Shown here: positions 1 to 12,679 of the stretch, in pieces | Layout: the number at the start of each line of letters is the position of its first letter | Numbering within the stretch: the first letter of the stretch is position 1 | Notes under the pieces: model-generated | What the model was told of the DNA's origin: nothing | Databases searched by the model: none | What the model saw: only the letters and a program-made list of their open reading frames with translations | From: Glandiceps talaboti | Lineage: Eukaryota > Hemichordata > Enteropneusta > Spengelidae | Reading direction: 5' to 3' | NCBI RefSeq assembly: GCF_964340395.1 | Contig: NC_135563.1 | Coordinates: forward strand, 570,001 to 634,000 | DNA length: 64,000 nt | Translations under genes and position numbers: made by a program

Positions 1-3000
1 ACACTGGAAGCATCAAGGACTACACTTGGCGAAGGTTCAGAGTCTGAACTCAACAAAGTGAAACATGAAAATAGGGAACTGCAGGATAAATTGAAAGTTT
101 TTGAATTCTCTGAAAAGGCACTAAAGGAACAGATCAACCAACTCAGGACTGAAAACATACATTTACAAGAGCAATTGAAGTTAATGCAGAATCAGAATGA
201 AAAACTGTGGAAATCTCTGCCAAAAAATGTAAATAGTGATCTTGTAAGAACATCACTTGAGAAAGAAGATGTTCTTACAATGTACAGAGAGGCAGTGGAA
301 GAGATTCAAGATCTTGAACATGATGGAAGAGATTCTACTGACGTCAATATGGAGGAACCGTCTTTGAAAATGTCAGTTGATGCCGTAGTCTCAGAGGACG
401 CTATTGTAAAAGAAAATGTTGAAACTGTTAAGGAAGCTCCTATTTTGAAAGAGATGCATACATACATCTTGGAAGAACCAATCCAGTTTGGTAATCTTGA
501 TCTTGGAGAGCCAGCAGATCAGACAGCCTTTGAAGGAAACCAAAAGGAGCCTGTTTTCAATGAATCATCAGGGTCTGTTACTATGACTCTACCAGAATCA
601 TGTTTGCTGTCTGGAGTTTTTGTAGAAAAACCTATCCAGTTTGGAAGTGTTGGTGTACAGGAGACTTCCAATCTGAAAGCTGTTGAAGAACAATGCAGTG
701 AGACTGAGACCTTGAATGATAAGCCTATTGTTAAGAAAACTTCAGGGTCTGCCACCATTACCCTACCAAAATCATCAGAGTTACTCTCAGGGGTTGTTGC
801 AGAAAAGCCAATTGAGCTGAGTAGGATTGATATTCAAGAATTGCCTAACATGAAAGCTTTTGAAGAAAATCATGACAACCAACATCCCAAAGCAACATCA
901 GAATCAGAAAGTATGAGTCTACCAGAGTTATCAGATTTGCTTTCAGGTGTGATTGCTGAAACATCAATTCAGCATGGAAGTGTGGATCTACAAAAACCAG
1001 CAGATCTGCAGGCTATTGAAGACAAGCCAGATAAGCCAATAGACCTGACTTTGAGAGATGTTGAAGAAGAACCTCATCAATTTGGGAAAGTTGATCTGCA
1101 AGAGGCGCCCAATCTAAAATCGTTGGACACTTCACCACTGTCTGCTACTAAGACCTTGCCAAGACAGGCAGATATTACTGAAAGTGATAATGGCCTCAAC
1201 AAAACAAAAACTCTGAAGAGGCAGCAGTCATTGGAAGATAGAATCTATGAGTTAGAAGCTAGTGAAAATATCTTAAAACAGGTTGTCAGAGATTTACAAT
1301 CCAATGAGGAGGCATGGAAAGAGAAGAATGTAAAACTAAATATGCAGCTGTCAGAACTGAATAATAAAATAAAAGCTCTTGAACAAAAAGACAAGGAAGA
1401 AGAACAGGTAATTAATGAAATGAAAGACAGAGAAATACAACTACTGGAGAAAATACAAGAAATACAAACCGAGGAAGAAGTCCAGGTTGAAAAAGAAAGA
1501 CAGCTAAAAGAAATGTCAGAGAAGATAATAGCAGCTAAAGAACAGAATGACCAGAGTAACAATGAGATAAAGATGTTGGAAGAATCTAAGGCTAAACTTG
1601 TGGATGAATTAAATGAGGTAAACTCTGAAAAAGAAGAAATTGAAGGGAAATTACTAGAGGCACGAGAATCATTAGAAGAACAAGAAATATTATTGGGAGA
1701 TTTAAGGGAAAGTGATGCAAAGCTCACTGAACATATTGGACAGTTGATCACTGAGAAGGATGTTTTAGCAGAAGATGTAAAAGACAGTAATGAAAAAATA
1801 GCTGAGCAGGATGAGAACTTGACATCTTTGAAAACTGCAGTAGAACAAAATGAGAACAGAATTGATGAATTGTCAGTGCAGAAAGATGAGCTTCAACATC
1901 GCCTTAAAGAAGCCTATGGTAGAATTGAAGAACAGGCGATTCAGGAGAATGTCTTGAAGAAAGTAATTGATGACCTCCAAGCTTCAGAGGAGAACATGAG
2001 GACTACAGTTGCAGAACTTGAAGAGTCAAATAAGGCTTTCAAAGATAGAATGCCAGTTGTCGCCGAGTTTGAGAAAATCCTGAAAGACACAGTTTCTGAA
2101 TTAGAACATTCTAATGAAACTCTTAGAGCTAAAGAAATGGAACTAGATACTTGTAAGAGTAAAATAGGGGAAACTGAAAATAAAATTGAAGAATTTCATG
2201 CAGAGGAGGAGGCTTTGCTAAGTAAAGTTCACAAACTTGAAAATCAGGTTTTGCAGTTAGAAGAAAATGAAGAATCCCTGAAAAAGAAAGTGAAAAGTCT
2301 GGAGGTTGATTTACAGCGAAGGGAAGATATTGAAGTTGACTTAAAGGAAGACCATATCAGTGAAGTCACTACATTACAGGAACAAATTGACCAGTTAGAA
2401 CAGAGTGAAAAAGAATTGAAGAAAAAGATTGCTGAACTTTCAGATTCTGAATTAAATGTGAGTGCTAGCCATGAAATGGCACATAAATTATGGAAAGAAA
2501 AGGAAGGGACCTTGAAAAATAGAATCAATGAGCTTGAAAAATCTGAAGACATTCAGAGTGGGAAACTTAAAGAGCTTCAACAAAGTGAATCTGTGCTGAA
2601 AGAAGAAGTGAAAAAACATGAGGAGGTGGGGCTCCAGACAAGTAGGGAATTATATGACAAGAAGAAAACCATGCAAGACAGGATAACAGCGCTTGAAGAG
2701 TTCAATAAAAGGTTGGAAGATAAAGTTGATGAACTCTTAGGTACTGAGAAAACTCATAAGGAAGAATTTGAAGAAGCTGTCAAAGTTTGGAGACAGAATG
2801 AGAATGTGCTGAAGGATACAGTGGGTGCCTTGGAAGAAATGGAAGCTGATTTAAGAAACAGGCTTCTAGATAGAGAACAGAGAGAGATAGATCTTAGAGA
2901 ACAACTAGATGCCAAAGTTAGAGAGAATGAGGTATCAGCTGAAATATGGAAACAGAGTGAAGACTCCTTGAATGAGAGGATTGGTAAAATGGAAGAATCA

Positions 3001-5295
3001 GAAGAAAAACTACTCAGAAAAGTTGAGAAACTCGAACAAAGAGAAGATGAAATGAAACTGAAAGTGCAGGAGGCTGAACAGACTTTGAAAGAAGTAGTTG
3101 AATCAGCAAGTTTGACTTATCAAGAAAGAATTCAGGAATTAGAAGACATTCAAAACATCTTGAAGGATAAAGTTTCACAGCTTACAGAAGCAGAGAAAAA
3201 CGTAAGAGAGATGCTAGACGAAGCCACACTTGTTTACAAACAGAATGAGGAAACTCTAAAACAGAAAGTAGAACATTTAGAAGAAGAACATGGTGAAATG
3301 CAAGGAAAATATCATGAGTTGGATAGTTGTAAAACAATGCTAATGGGACAGCTAGAAGATGCTGAAAAGAAAGTCAAAGATCACAAGAAAGGCAAGAAGG
3401 TACTTGAAGAAAGAATTATTGACTTAGAAACAGAGGTAGCAGGTTTGAGAGGGAATTTGGATGATTCACAAAAGCAACTTGTAGACACAACCAGAGTGGA
3501 GAAGGAATTCCATGCACAGCTTTCACAACAACTAGAGTCTGTACAGTTTGAAAGAAAGGCAAATGAGAAAAACTTAAAAGAAAAAGTCCAAGACCTTCTT
3601 GAACATGAAAGTGAGCTTCAGAATAAAGTATATGAACTTGAAACTGCTACACATTTGTTAGAGGATCAAGTAGGGAGTGCCAAAGTTGAGAATAAGAGAC
3701 TACGGGAAACTAATGATGCTATCAAGGAACAGGCTGAAGAGCTTGAAGATGAAGGTAGGCAACTGAGGAGAAAGCTGAAAGATGCAGAAGAGAAAGTTGA
3801 AGATCTAGAAAAGACTGAAGCAGAATTAAGAGACAGGCTCAAGGAAAGAGAAGCCAGTGAAGAAATTAGGCAACTTGAAGAAAAGAGAACTTTGGATGAC
3901 ATGAATAAAAAGATCAGTGAGTTGCAGACAAGTGAAGAACATCTGAAAGATGAAGTCTCTTTTCTGGAAAAATCAAGTCAAAAGTTGAAACAGAAAATTG
4001 ATGAAAAGAATAATGATATTGGGAAGGTCTTTGAACAGAGGACAAAGGAAAAAGATGACTTTAGGAGAAAAATACAAGATTTGGAAGAATCAGAAATTAT
4101 GATGAAAGAGAAACTGTTTGAGTTAGGTCTGGATATGAAGAAGAAGGAATGGGAATTAGAAAGAATTGAACCTCATGTCAAATTTCAAACTGAACAGATT
4201 CAGGATGCAACTCACCAAGAAGTTAGACACAAAGAAATGACTAACACGCTGAGAAAGAGAATTGAACAACTTGAAAACAGAGAGAGAGAGTTGAAGAGTA
4301 AAGTTGAGGATTTGGAAGACTTTCAAACCCCACTAAAGGACAGAGCTAGTAAGGCTGAGAAAAGGGAGAAAGAGCTACAAGAGAAAGTTGAAAAACTGCA
4401 GAAATCAGAACTAAACTTAGAATCTGAAATTGTATCACTGGAAAAACAGCTAGAAATGGGAAGAAACAAAGAAAATGAGAAACTGCAAGAGAGGGTTATG
4501 GAGTTAGAAGACTCAGAATCAACACTAAAAAGTAATCTGGCAAAGAGCGAGAGGAGTGAAAAGATCCTCCAGAAGGCACATAAAACTCTAGAAGAAGATT
4601 TTATGTATTTACAGGAAGAGGAGTGTAAACTGAGAGAAAAAATGAAGCAACTTGAAAAGGATTATGATTTGATAAAGAAAAGCAAAAGAGTTGAGATAGA
4701 GCAGCTTGCGAGTAAGATAACTGCAATGGAGAATACTGACAAGTATTTGCAAAAGAAACTCTTAGATGCCAAAAAATCAGAGGAGACCTTACAAAAGGAA
4801 CTCTTAACAGCTGAGGAAGCTTATGATAAAACAGAAAACAGTCTACGACAGACTATCAAAGCTTTTGAGAGAAATGCCAGGGAAATGGAGGATAGAGAAA
4901 GAGAACTCCGACAGAAAGTCCAAGACGTAGAAAGGGAAGATAAGAATCTGAAGCAAAAAGTGAAGAAATTAGAAAATGCTGAAGAATCTCTGAAAGATGA
5001 ACTCTCTGGTCTTGAAAACAAGGAATTAGACCTGAGGCACAGAGTTAGAGAATTAGAAAGCTCCGAAAAGATGTTGAAGATGGATAATAATCAACTGAAA
5101 CATGAAAAAGATCTGTTGAATGAGAAAGTTGCTGAATTGAAAGAGTCACAAAAATGCACACAGAAACAAATGGATGATGTGCAGAGAAATGAGAGTAAAT
5201 TAAAGGAAATGATGCAGGAGTTGGAGAAACATGGAAGTCTTATGAGAGATAAGATAACGGAAATGGAAGCTAATGCTATGACATTACAAAGAAGG
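1..5295 (+). CDS. Exon 1 in window (5'-partial) of a giant coiled-coil protein
   Basis: This exon is open from the left edge for 1,765 codons (frame starting at base 1) and ends at a consensus donor, AAGG|gtaagt, in phase 0. Residues about 20-65 form a short coil (HENRELQDKL). Residues about 95-405 are acidic and low in coil propensity, with five diverged repeats around an EEPIQFG-like core (residues about 161, 212, 271, 323 and 359), most followed by a TLPxSSxLLSGV-like stretch. From residue about 407 to the end the sequence is almost unbroken heptad-rich coiled coil. It is built from repeated blocks of the type ELExSExxLKxKVxELE and is rich in E, K, L and Q with few Cys or Pro. At 0.15 nm per residue, 1,350 residues would make a rod of roughly 200 nm. 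Such rods are typical of golgins, centrosomal and tethering proteins, but no diagnostic domain is visible and I do not assign a family. No upstream acceptor is evident before base 58, so the exon probably continues leftward. Confidence 0.93.
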
Positions 5296-5620
5296 GTAAG
5301 TACACATGTATGTGTTGACCAGTAAAATTCTTAACCTTCAGATTGAACTTCTCAAAGAATGTTTTAATTATCACTTTCTTTTTGAACAAGAAAATTTTAT
5401 CAGTCAGTGTTACATCTTGAGCTTGACTCATTGGAACTGATATTTTGAAAATGGTGATGCATAAATCAAATAACGTGATTGAAAACAGTGATGCATACAC
5501 CAAATAATGTGAAAGAAGCAGAAACTCATGAGAAATGTTTATTATGTGTACATGTTCCAGCTGTCATGAATTACTTTTTGTTTATTATATGATTAATATT
5601 ACCCACATAAAAGTGTATAT

Positions 5621-8600
5621 AGAACAGCACTAAGTAGAACAATTAGGTATAACCAGTATTAAGTAGAACAATTAGGTATAACCAGTATTAAGTACAGCAA
5701 TTATGTATAACCAGCATTAAGTAGAACAATGAGGTATAACCTGCATTAAGTAGAACAATAAGGTATAACCAGCATTAAGTAGAACAATTAGGTATAACCA
5801 GCATTAAGTAGAACAATTAGGTATAACACCAGCATTAAGTAGAACAATTAGGTATAACCAGCATTAAGTAGAACAATTAGGTATAACCAGCATTAAGTAG
5901 AACAATTAGGTATAACACCAGCATTAAGTAGAACAATTAGGTATAACCAGCATTAAGTAGAACAATTATGTATAACCAGTATTAAGTAGAACAATTAGGT
6001 ATAACACCAGCATTAAGTAGAACAATTAGGTATAACACCAGCATTAAGTAGAACAATTAGGTATAACCAGCATTAAGTAGAACAATTATGTATAACCAGT
6101 ATTAAGTAGAACAATTAGGTATAACACCAGCATTAAGTAGAACAATTAGGTATAACCAGCATTAAGTAGAACAATTAGGTATAACCAGCATTAAGTACAA
6201 CAATTAGGTATAACCAGCATTAAGTAGAACAATTAGGTATAACCAGCATTAAGTAGGACAATTAGGTATAACCAGCATTAAGTACAGCAATTAGGTATAA
6301 CCAGCATTAAGTAGGACAATTAGGTATAACCAGCATTAAGTAGAACAATAAGGTATAACCAGCATTAAGTAGAACAATTAGGTATAACCAGCATTAAGTA
6401 GAACAATTAGGTATAACCAGTATTAAGTAGAACAATTAGGTATAACCAGCATTAAGTACAGCAATTAGGTATAACCAGCATTAAGTAGGACAATTAGGTA
6501 TAACCAGCATTAAGTAGAACAATTAGGTATAACCAGTATTAAGTAGAACAATTAGGTATAACCAGTATTAAGTAGAACAATTAGGTATAACCAGCATTAA
6601 GTAGAACAATTAGGTATAACCAGCATTAAGTACAACAATTAGGTATAACCAGTATTAAGTACAGCAATTATGTATAACCAGCATTAAGTACAACAATTAG
6701 GTATAACCTGCATTAAGTAGAACAATAAGGTATAACCAGCATTAAGTAGAACAATTAGGTATAACCAGTATTAAGTACAACAATTAGGTATAACCAGCAT
6801 TAAGTACAGCAATTATGTATAACCAGCATTAAGTACAACAATTAGGTATAACCTGCATTAAGTAGAACAATTAGGTATAACCAGCATTAAGTAGAACAAT
6901 TAGGTATAACCAGTATTAAGTAGAACAATTAGGTATAACCAGTATTAAGTAGAACAATGAGGTATAACCAGCATTAAGTAGAACAATTAGATATAACCAG
7001 TATTAAGTAGAACAATTAGGTATAACCAGTATTAAGTAGAACAATTAGGTATAACCAGCATTAAGTACAGCAATTAGGTATAACCAGCATTAAGTAGAAC
7101 AATTAGGTATAACCAGTATTAAGTACAGCAATTAGGTATAACCAGTATTAAGTACAGCAATTAGGTATAACCAGCATTAAGTACAACAATTAGGTATAAC
7201 CAGTATTAAGTACAGCAATTAGGTATAACCAGTATTAAGTAGGACAATTAGGTATAACCAGTATTAAGTACAGCAATTAGGTATAACCAGTATTAAGTAG
7301 GACAATTAGGTATAACCAGCATTAAGTAGAACAATTAGGTATAACCAGTATTAAGTAGAACAATTAGGTATAACCAGCATTAAGTACAACAATTAGGTAT
7401 AACCAGTATTAAGTACAGCAATTAGGTATAACCAGCATTAAGTAGGACAATTAGGTATAACCAGTATTAAGTAGAACAATTAGGTATAACCAGCATTAAG
7501 TAGGACAATTAGGTATAACCAGCATTAAGTACAGCAATTAGGTATAACCAGCATTAAGTAGGACAATTAGGTATAACCAGCATTAAGTACAGCAATTGGG
7601 TATAACCAGCATTAAGTACAGCAATTAGGTATAACCAGCATTAAGTAGGACAATTAGGTATAACCAGTATTAAGTAGAACAATTATGTATAACCAGCATT
7701 AAGTACAGCAATTAGGTATAACCAGCATTAAGTACAGCAATTAGGTATAACCAGCATTAAGTAGGACAATTAGATATAACCAGCATTAAGTAGAACAATT
7801 AGGTATAACCAGCATTAAGTAGGACAATTAGGTATAACCAGTATTAAGTAGAACAATTATGTATAACCAGCATTAAGTACAGCAATTAGGTATAACCAGC
7901 ATTAAGTAGAACAATTAGGTATAACCAGCATTAAGTAGGACAATTAGGTATAACCAGTATTAAGTACAACAATTAGGTATAACCAGTATTAAGTACAACA
8001 ATTAGGTATAACCAGCATTAAGTAGAACAATTAGGTATAACCAGCATTAAGTAGAACAATTAGGTATAACCAGCATTAAGTAGAACAATTAGGTATAACC
8101 AGCATTAAGTACAGCAATTAGGTATAACCAGCATTAAGTACAACAATTAGGTATAACCAGTAGTAAGTACAACAATTAGGTATAACCAGTAGTAAGTAGA
8201 ACAATTAGGTATAACCAGCATTAAGTAGAACAATTAGGTATAACCAGCATTAAGTACAGCAATTAGGTATAACCAGCATTAAGTACAGCAATTAGGTATA
8301 ACCAGCATTAAGTACAACAATTAGGTATAACCAGTATTAAGTACAACAATTAGGTATAACCAGTATTAAGTACAACAATTAGGTATAACCAGCATTAAGT
8401 AGAACAATTAGGTATAACCAGCATTAAGTAGAACAATTAGGTATAACCAGTATTAAGTACAACAATTAGGTATAACCAGTATTAAGTACAGCAATTAGGT
8501 ATAACCAGCATTAAGTACAGCAATTAGGTATAACCAGTATTACGTAGAACAATTAGGTATAACCAGCATTAAGTAGGACAATTAGGTATAACCAGTATTA

Positions 8601-9636
8601 AGTACAACAATTAGGTATAACCAGTAGTAAGTACAGCAATTAGGTATAACCAGCATTAAGTAGAACAATTAGGTATAACCAGCATTAAGTAGAACAATTA
8701 GGTATAACCAGTATTAAGTACAACAATTAGGTATAACCAGTATTAAGTAGAACAATTAGGTATAACCAGTATTAAGTAGAACAATTAGGTATAACCAGCA
8801 TTAAGTAGGACAATTAGGTATAACCAGCATTAAGTAGAACAATTAGGTATAACCAGCATTAAGTAGGACAATTAGGTATAACCAGCATTAAGTAGGACAA
8901 TTAGGTATAACCAACATTAAGTAGAACAATTAGGTATAACCAGCATTAAGTACAGCAATTAGGTATAACCAGCATTAAGTACAGTAATTAGGTATAACCA
9001 GCATTAAGTAGGACAATTAGGTATAACCAGCATTAAGTAGGACAATTAGGTATAACCAGCATTAAGTAGGACAATTAGGTATAACCAGCATTAAGTACAG
9101 CAATTAGGTATAACCAGCATTAAGTAGGACAATTAGGTATAACCAGCATTAAGTAGGACAATTAGGTATAACCAGCATTAAGTAGGACAATTAGGTATAA
9201 CCAGCATTAAGTAGGACAATTAGGTATAACCAGCATTAAGTACAGCAATTAGGTATAACCAGCATTAAGTAGGACAATTAGGTATAACCAGCATTAAGTA
9301 GAACAATTAGGTATAACCAGCATTAAGTAGGACAATTAGGTATAACCAGCATTAAGTAGGACAATTAGATATAACCAGCATTAAGTAGAACAATTAGGTA
9401 TAACCAGTATTAAGTAGGACAATTAGATATAACCAGCATTAAGTACAGCAATTAGGTATAACCAGCATTAAGTACAACAATTAGGTATAACCAGCATTAA
9501 GTACAACAATTAGGTATAACCAGTATTAAGTACAGCAATTAGGTATAACCAGCATTAAGTAGGACAATTAGGTATAACCAGCATTAAGTAGGACAATTAG
9601 GTATAACCAGCATTAAGTACAGCAATTAGGTATAAC
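5621..9636. repeat. Intron 1 minisatellite, 29-bp unit, about 138 copies
   Basis: A 4-kb array is built on a 29-bp unit containing 'caattaggtataaccagc'. Units differ mainly at two places: GTAGAAC, GTAGGAC, GTACAAC or GTACAGC, and CAGC or CAGT. The variants are intermixed along the array, so it could be typed as a minisatellite variant code. A few early and scattered units carry a 2-bp insertion (ataacaccagc). The array fills most of intron 1 and ends about 53 bases before exon 2. Confidence 0.98.
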
Positions 9637-9688
9637 ATGAATTCAATGAACTCAAGGTATGATGTACCGTTATCATTGTGATCAACAG

Positions 9689-10042
9689 AGTACTCAAGCA
9701 GCAGAACTAGAGCAAGAATTGGCTAACACACAAGAAGAATTACAAATAGCTAACCTGAAAGCGGAACAGTTAGAACGAGCCAAGTCATCATTGAAAAGAC
9801 AGTTAGAAAACTTAGAAGATGACTTAGCGACAGGACAGATGGTAAGTCTACCACTGGACGAGTTCAAACGGATGAAGGCACAGACAACTCTCCTGGAAAT
9901 GACGGAACAGAATGTAGAAGATCTGGAAAAGGCTGAGGCACGTCTACAGGATAGACTGAGGCAAGTAGAAGGCGAAAAAGATTACACTGATGCTGATAAA
10001 GAAGTTTTGAATCTAAGGTGTCAGTTGGAAGAGAAAGACAAG
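9689..10042 (+). CDS. Exon 2: coiled-coil segment, 118 codons
   Basis: The exon reads in one frame from an acceptor after 'tgatcaacag' to a donor GACAAG|gtaaga. It is phase 0 at both ends and joins exon 1 without a frame change. The product is strongly coiled-coil (AELEQELANTQEELQIANLK, later LEEKDK). The acceptor has only a weak pyrimidine tract. An alternative acceptor after 'aactcaag' (9656) would leave the frame in phase 1, so 9689 is preferred. The exon starts only about 53 bases after a 4-kb minisatellite ends. Inside it, at 9842, lies a perfect donor consensus (ATG|gtaagt) in the same phase; using it would shorten the exon to 51 codons in frame. Confidence 0.85.
9842..9847 (+). promoter_or_regulatory. 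Possible internal alternative 5' splice site in exon 2
   Basis: The bases gtaagt follow CAGATG inside exon 2, in phase 0, and match the donor consensus better than the exon's main donor (gtaaga at 10043). The sequence after it still reads as coiled coil for 67 codons, so the longer exon is clearly coding. Use of this site would remove those 67 codons without changing the frame. Whether it is used cannot be told from DNA. Confidence 0.35.
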
Positions 10043-10072
10043 GTAAGAAAGGAACGTTGTTTGATATAGACA

Positions 10073-10487
10073 TTTTCCATAGAGAATACCATAAAAATCC
10101 CCATACTCATATAGAGAATATAAAAATCACCATACTCATATAGAGAATGTAAAAATCACCATACTCATATAGAGAATATAGAAATCTCCATACTCATATA
10201 GAGAATATAAAAATCACCATACTCATATAGAGAATGTAAAAATCACCATACTCATATTGAGAATATAGAAATCTCCATACTCATATAGAGAATATAATAA
10301 TCACCATACTCATATGGAGAATATAGAAATCTCCATACTCATATAGAGAATATAAAAATCACCATACTCATATAGAGAATATAGAAATCTCCATACTCAT
10401 ATAGAGAATATAAAAATCACCATACTCATATAGAGAATATAAAATACTCGTATTGAGAATATAGAAATCTCCATACTCATGTATAGT
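10073..10487. repeat. Intron 2 minisatellite, 29-bp unit, about 14 copies
   Basis: Units alternate between 'tataaaaatcaccatactca' and 'tatagaaatctccatactca' types, each beginning with atagagaa. The array occupies most of the 541-bp intron 2, leaving about 30 bases to the donor and under 100 to the acceptor. Confidence 0.95.
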
Positions 10488-10583
10488 AGTGATAGAAAAT
10501 ATATATCAATCTGTTAACCAATTATTCCATGGCTTGTTTGCTAGAGACATTGTTCATCTATCTGTCAATCTTGTTTTTAATAG

Positions 10584-10718
10584 GAGTTGAAAGAATCTCG
10601 GGAGAAATTGAGTGATGCCCAGACACATCTAAGAACAGCACAAAGACAAATCAGTGAGCTGAGAAACAATCATACAGTAGTCAGAAGGGAACTCAGAGAC
10701 CTGCAGGAATCCTTAGAA
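10584..10718 (+). CDS. Exon 3: coiled-coil segment, 45 codons
   Basis: A strong acceptor (cttgtttttaatag|GAG) opens the exon and TTAGAA|gtgagt closes it, both in phase 0. The product starts ELKESREKLSDAQTHLRTAQ and ends LRDLQESLE, a continuous heptad pattern that follows on from exon 2. The frame stays open past the donor for about 45 codons, but that tail is Gly/Arg/Ser-rich, loses the coil pattern and runs into a 40-bp minisatellite, so it is taken as intron. Confidence 0.9.
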
Positions 10719-10870
10719 GTGAGTAGATCACTGGGAGGTCAAAGTCAGAGTGGGATGGGGAGAAAATCCGTTGATCTGTGGAGGTCAAAGGGTGGAATGG
10801 GATGGGGGAGAGAGTCAGTTAATCTGACCTGTGGAAGTTGGAGATCAAGGGTTGATAGGTTTTAATATAT

Positions 10871-12113
10871 AAGGTCAGGGGTATAAATTGTCATATCAGT
10901 GTTTGTATCTTAGGTCAGGGGTATAAATTGTCATATCAGTGTATGTATCTTAGGTCAGGAGTATAAATTGTCATATCAGTATTTGTATCTTAGGTCAGGG
11001 GTATAAATTGTCATATCAGTGTTTGTATCTTAGGTCAGGGGTATAAATTGTCATATCAGTGTTTGTATCTTAGGTCAGGGGTATAAATTGTCATATCAGT
11101 GTATGTATCTTAGGTCAGGGGTATAAATTGTCATATCAGTGTTTGTATCTTAGGTCAGGGGTATAAATTGTCATATCAGTATTTGTATCTTAGGTCAGGG
11201 GTATAAATTGTCATATCAGTGTATGTATCTTAGGTCAGGGGTATAAATTGTCATATCAGTGTTTGTATCTTAGGTCAGGGGTATAAATTGTCATATCAGT
11301 ATTTGTATCTTAGGTCAGGGTATAAATTGTCATATCAGTGTATGTATCTTAGGTCAGGGGTATAAATTGTCATATCAGTGTTTGTATCTTAGGTCAGGGT
11401 ATAAATTGTCATATCAGTGTATGTATCTTAGGTCAGGGGTATAAATTGTCATATCAGTGTTTGTATCTTAGGTCAGGGGTATAAATTGTCATATCAGTGT
11501 TTGTATCTTAGGTCAGGGGTATAAATTGTCATATCAGTGTATGTATCTTAGGTCAGGGGTATAAATTGTCATATCAGTATTTGTATCTTAGGTCAGGGGT
11601 ATAAATTGTCATATCAGTGTTTGTATCTTAGGTCAGGAGTATAAATTGTCATATCAGTATTTGTATCTTAGGTCAGGGGTATAAATTGTCATATCAGTGT
11701 TTGTATCTTAGGTCAGGGGTATAAATTGTCATATCAGTGTTTGTATCTTAGGTCAGGGGTATAAATTGTCATATCAGTGTATGTATCTTAGGTCAGGGGT
11801 ATAAATTGTCATATCAGTGTTTGTATCTTAGGTCAGGGGTATAAATTGTCATATCAGTATTTGTATCTTAGGTCAGGGGTATAAATTGTCATATAAGTGT
11901 ATGTATCTTAGGTCAGGGGTATAAATTGTCATATCAGTGTTTGTATCTTAGGTCAGGGGTATAAATTGTCATATCAGTATTTGTATCTTAGGTCAGGGGT
12001 ATAAATTGTCATATCAGTGTATGTATCTTAGGTCAGGGGTATAAATTGTCATATCAGTATTTGTATCTTAGGTCAGGGGTATAAATTGTCATATCAGTGT
12101 TTGTATCTTAGGT
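10871..12113. repeat. Intron 3 minisatellite, 40-bp unit, about 31 copies
   Basis: Units contain 'ggtcaggggtataaattgtc' and differ at a three-way site read as GTTTG, GTATG or ATTTG. The order of the three types shows local periodicity (blocks of three units recur), suggesting higher-order amplification. Confidence 0.97.
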
Positions 12114-12372
12114 TCTTGTCAATCAACTCCATGGTTGCTTTGAAACACCTTTCTTGTTATCTTTACTTTCTGTTTGTATGCTTTGTGATTTATATCTGAA
12201 TGCAGTATGTGTAAGTATAGTGTTGAAGGCTTGAAGAGTCAATCACTGTATTAATGGATTCTATTTTATCAGCTGGACAGGGAACATTATTTTGATTTTG
12301 GTATATATGCATTGCGATACTCTTTTGCTTGCATAGATGAGTATTACAGAGTAACACATTCAGTAAATAGAA

Positions 12373-12490
12373 GTGACTGAGCAGTTAAGGCTCTCACTAC
12401 CATATTGGGAGTTTAGTTTTAAACCCAGCTATACCTGCTGTACTGGGTTTGAAATGATGAATGAATAAATTAATTAATTAATTAATTAAA
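12373..12490 (+). mobile_element. Possible tRNA-derived SINE with (ATTA)n tail
   Basis: The segment starts GTGACTGAGCAGTTAAGGCT, which resembles the 5' half and A box of tRNA-Leu/Ser-like SINE heads. About 35 bases on it has a degenerate B-box-like AGTTTTAAACCC. It ends in gaatgaataaat followed by (taat)n. The whole is too diverged for a functional tRNA. No target duplication was identified. Confidence 0.45.
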
Positions 12491-12679
12491 CATGAATATA
12501 TTAACATGTAGGATTTATGTCATGGTAGTCTAGTACTATCCTTCATTGGACTATGTCATTGAGTATATAAAGAAGAAATAGAAGAATCTACCATTCATTT
12601 GTTTTTCGCCTACTTAAAAAATCTTGTTCACAACATTATTGGATATAAATTACCCAAATGTTTTATTAAGTTTCTTTTT

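Noticed and set aside
5621-9636. CRISPR-like array in intron 1
   Set aside because: The whole unit repeats without unique spacers, and the context is a eukaryotic intron.
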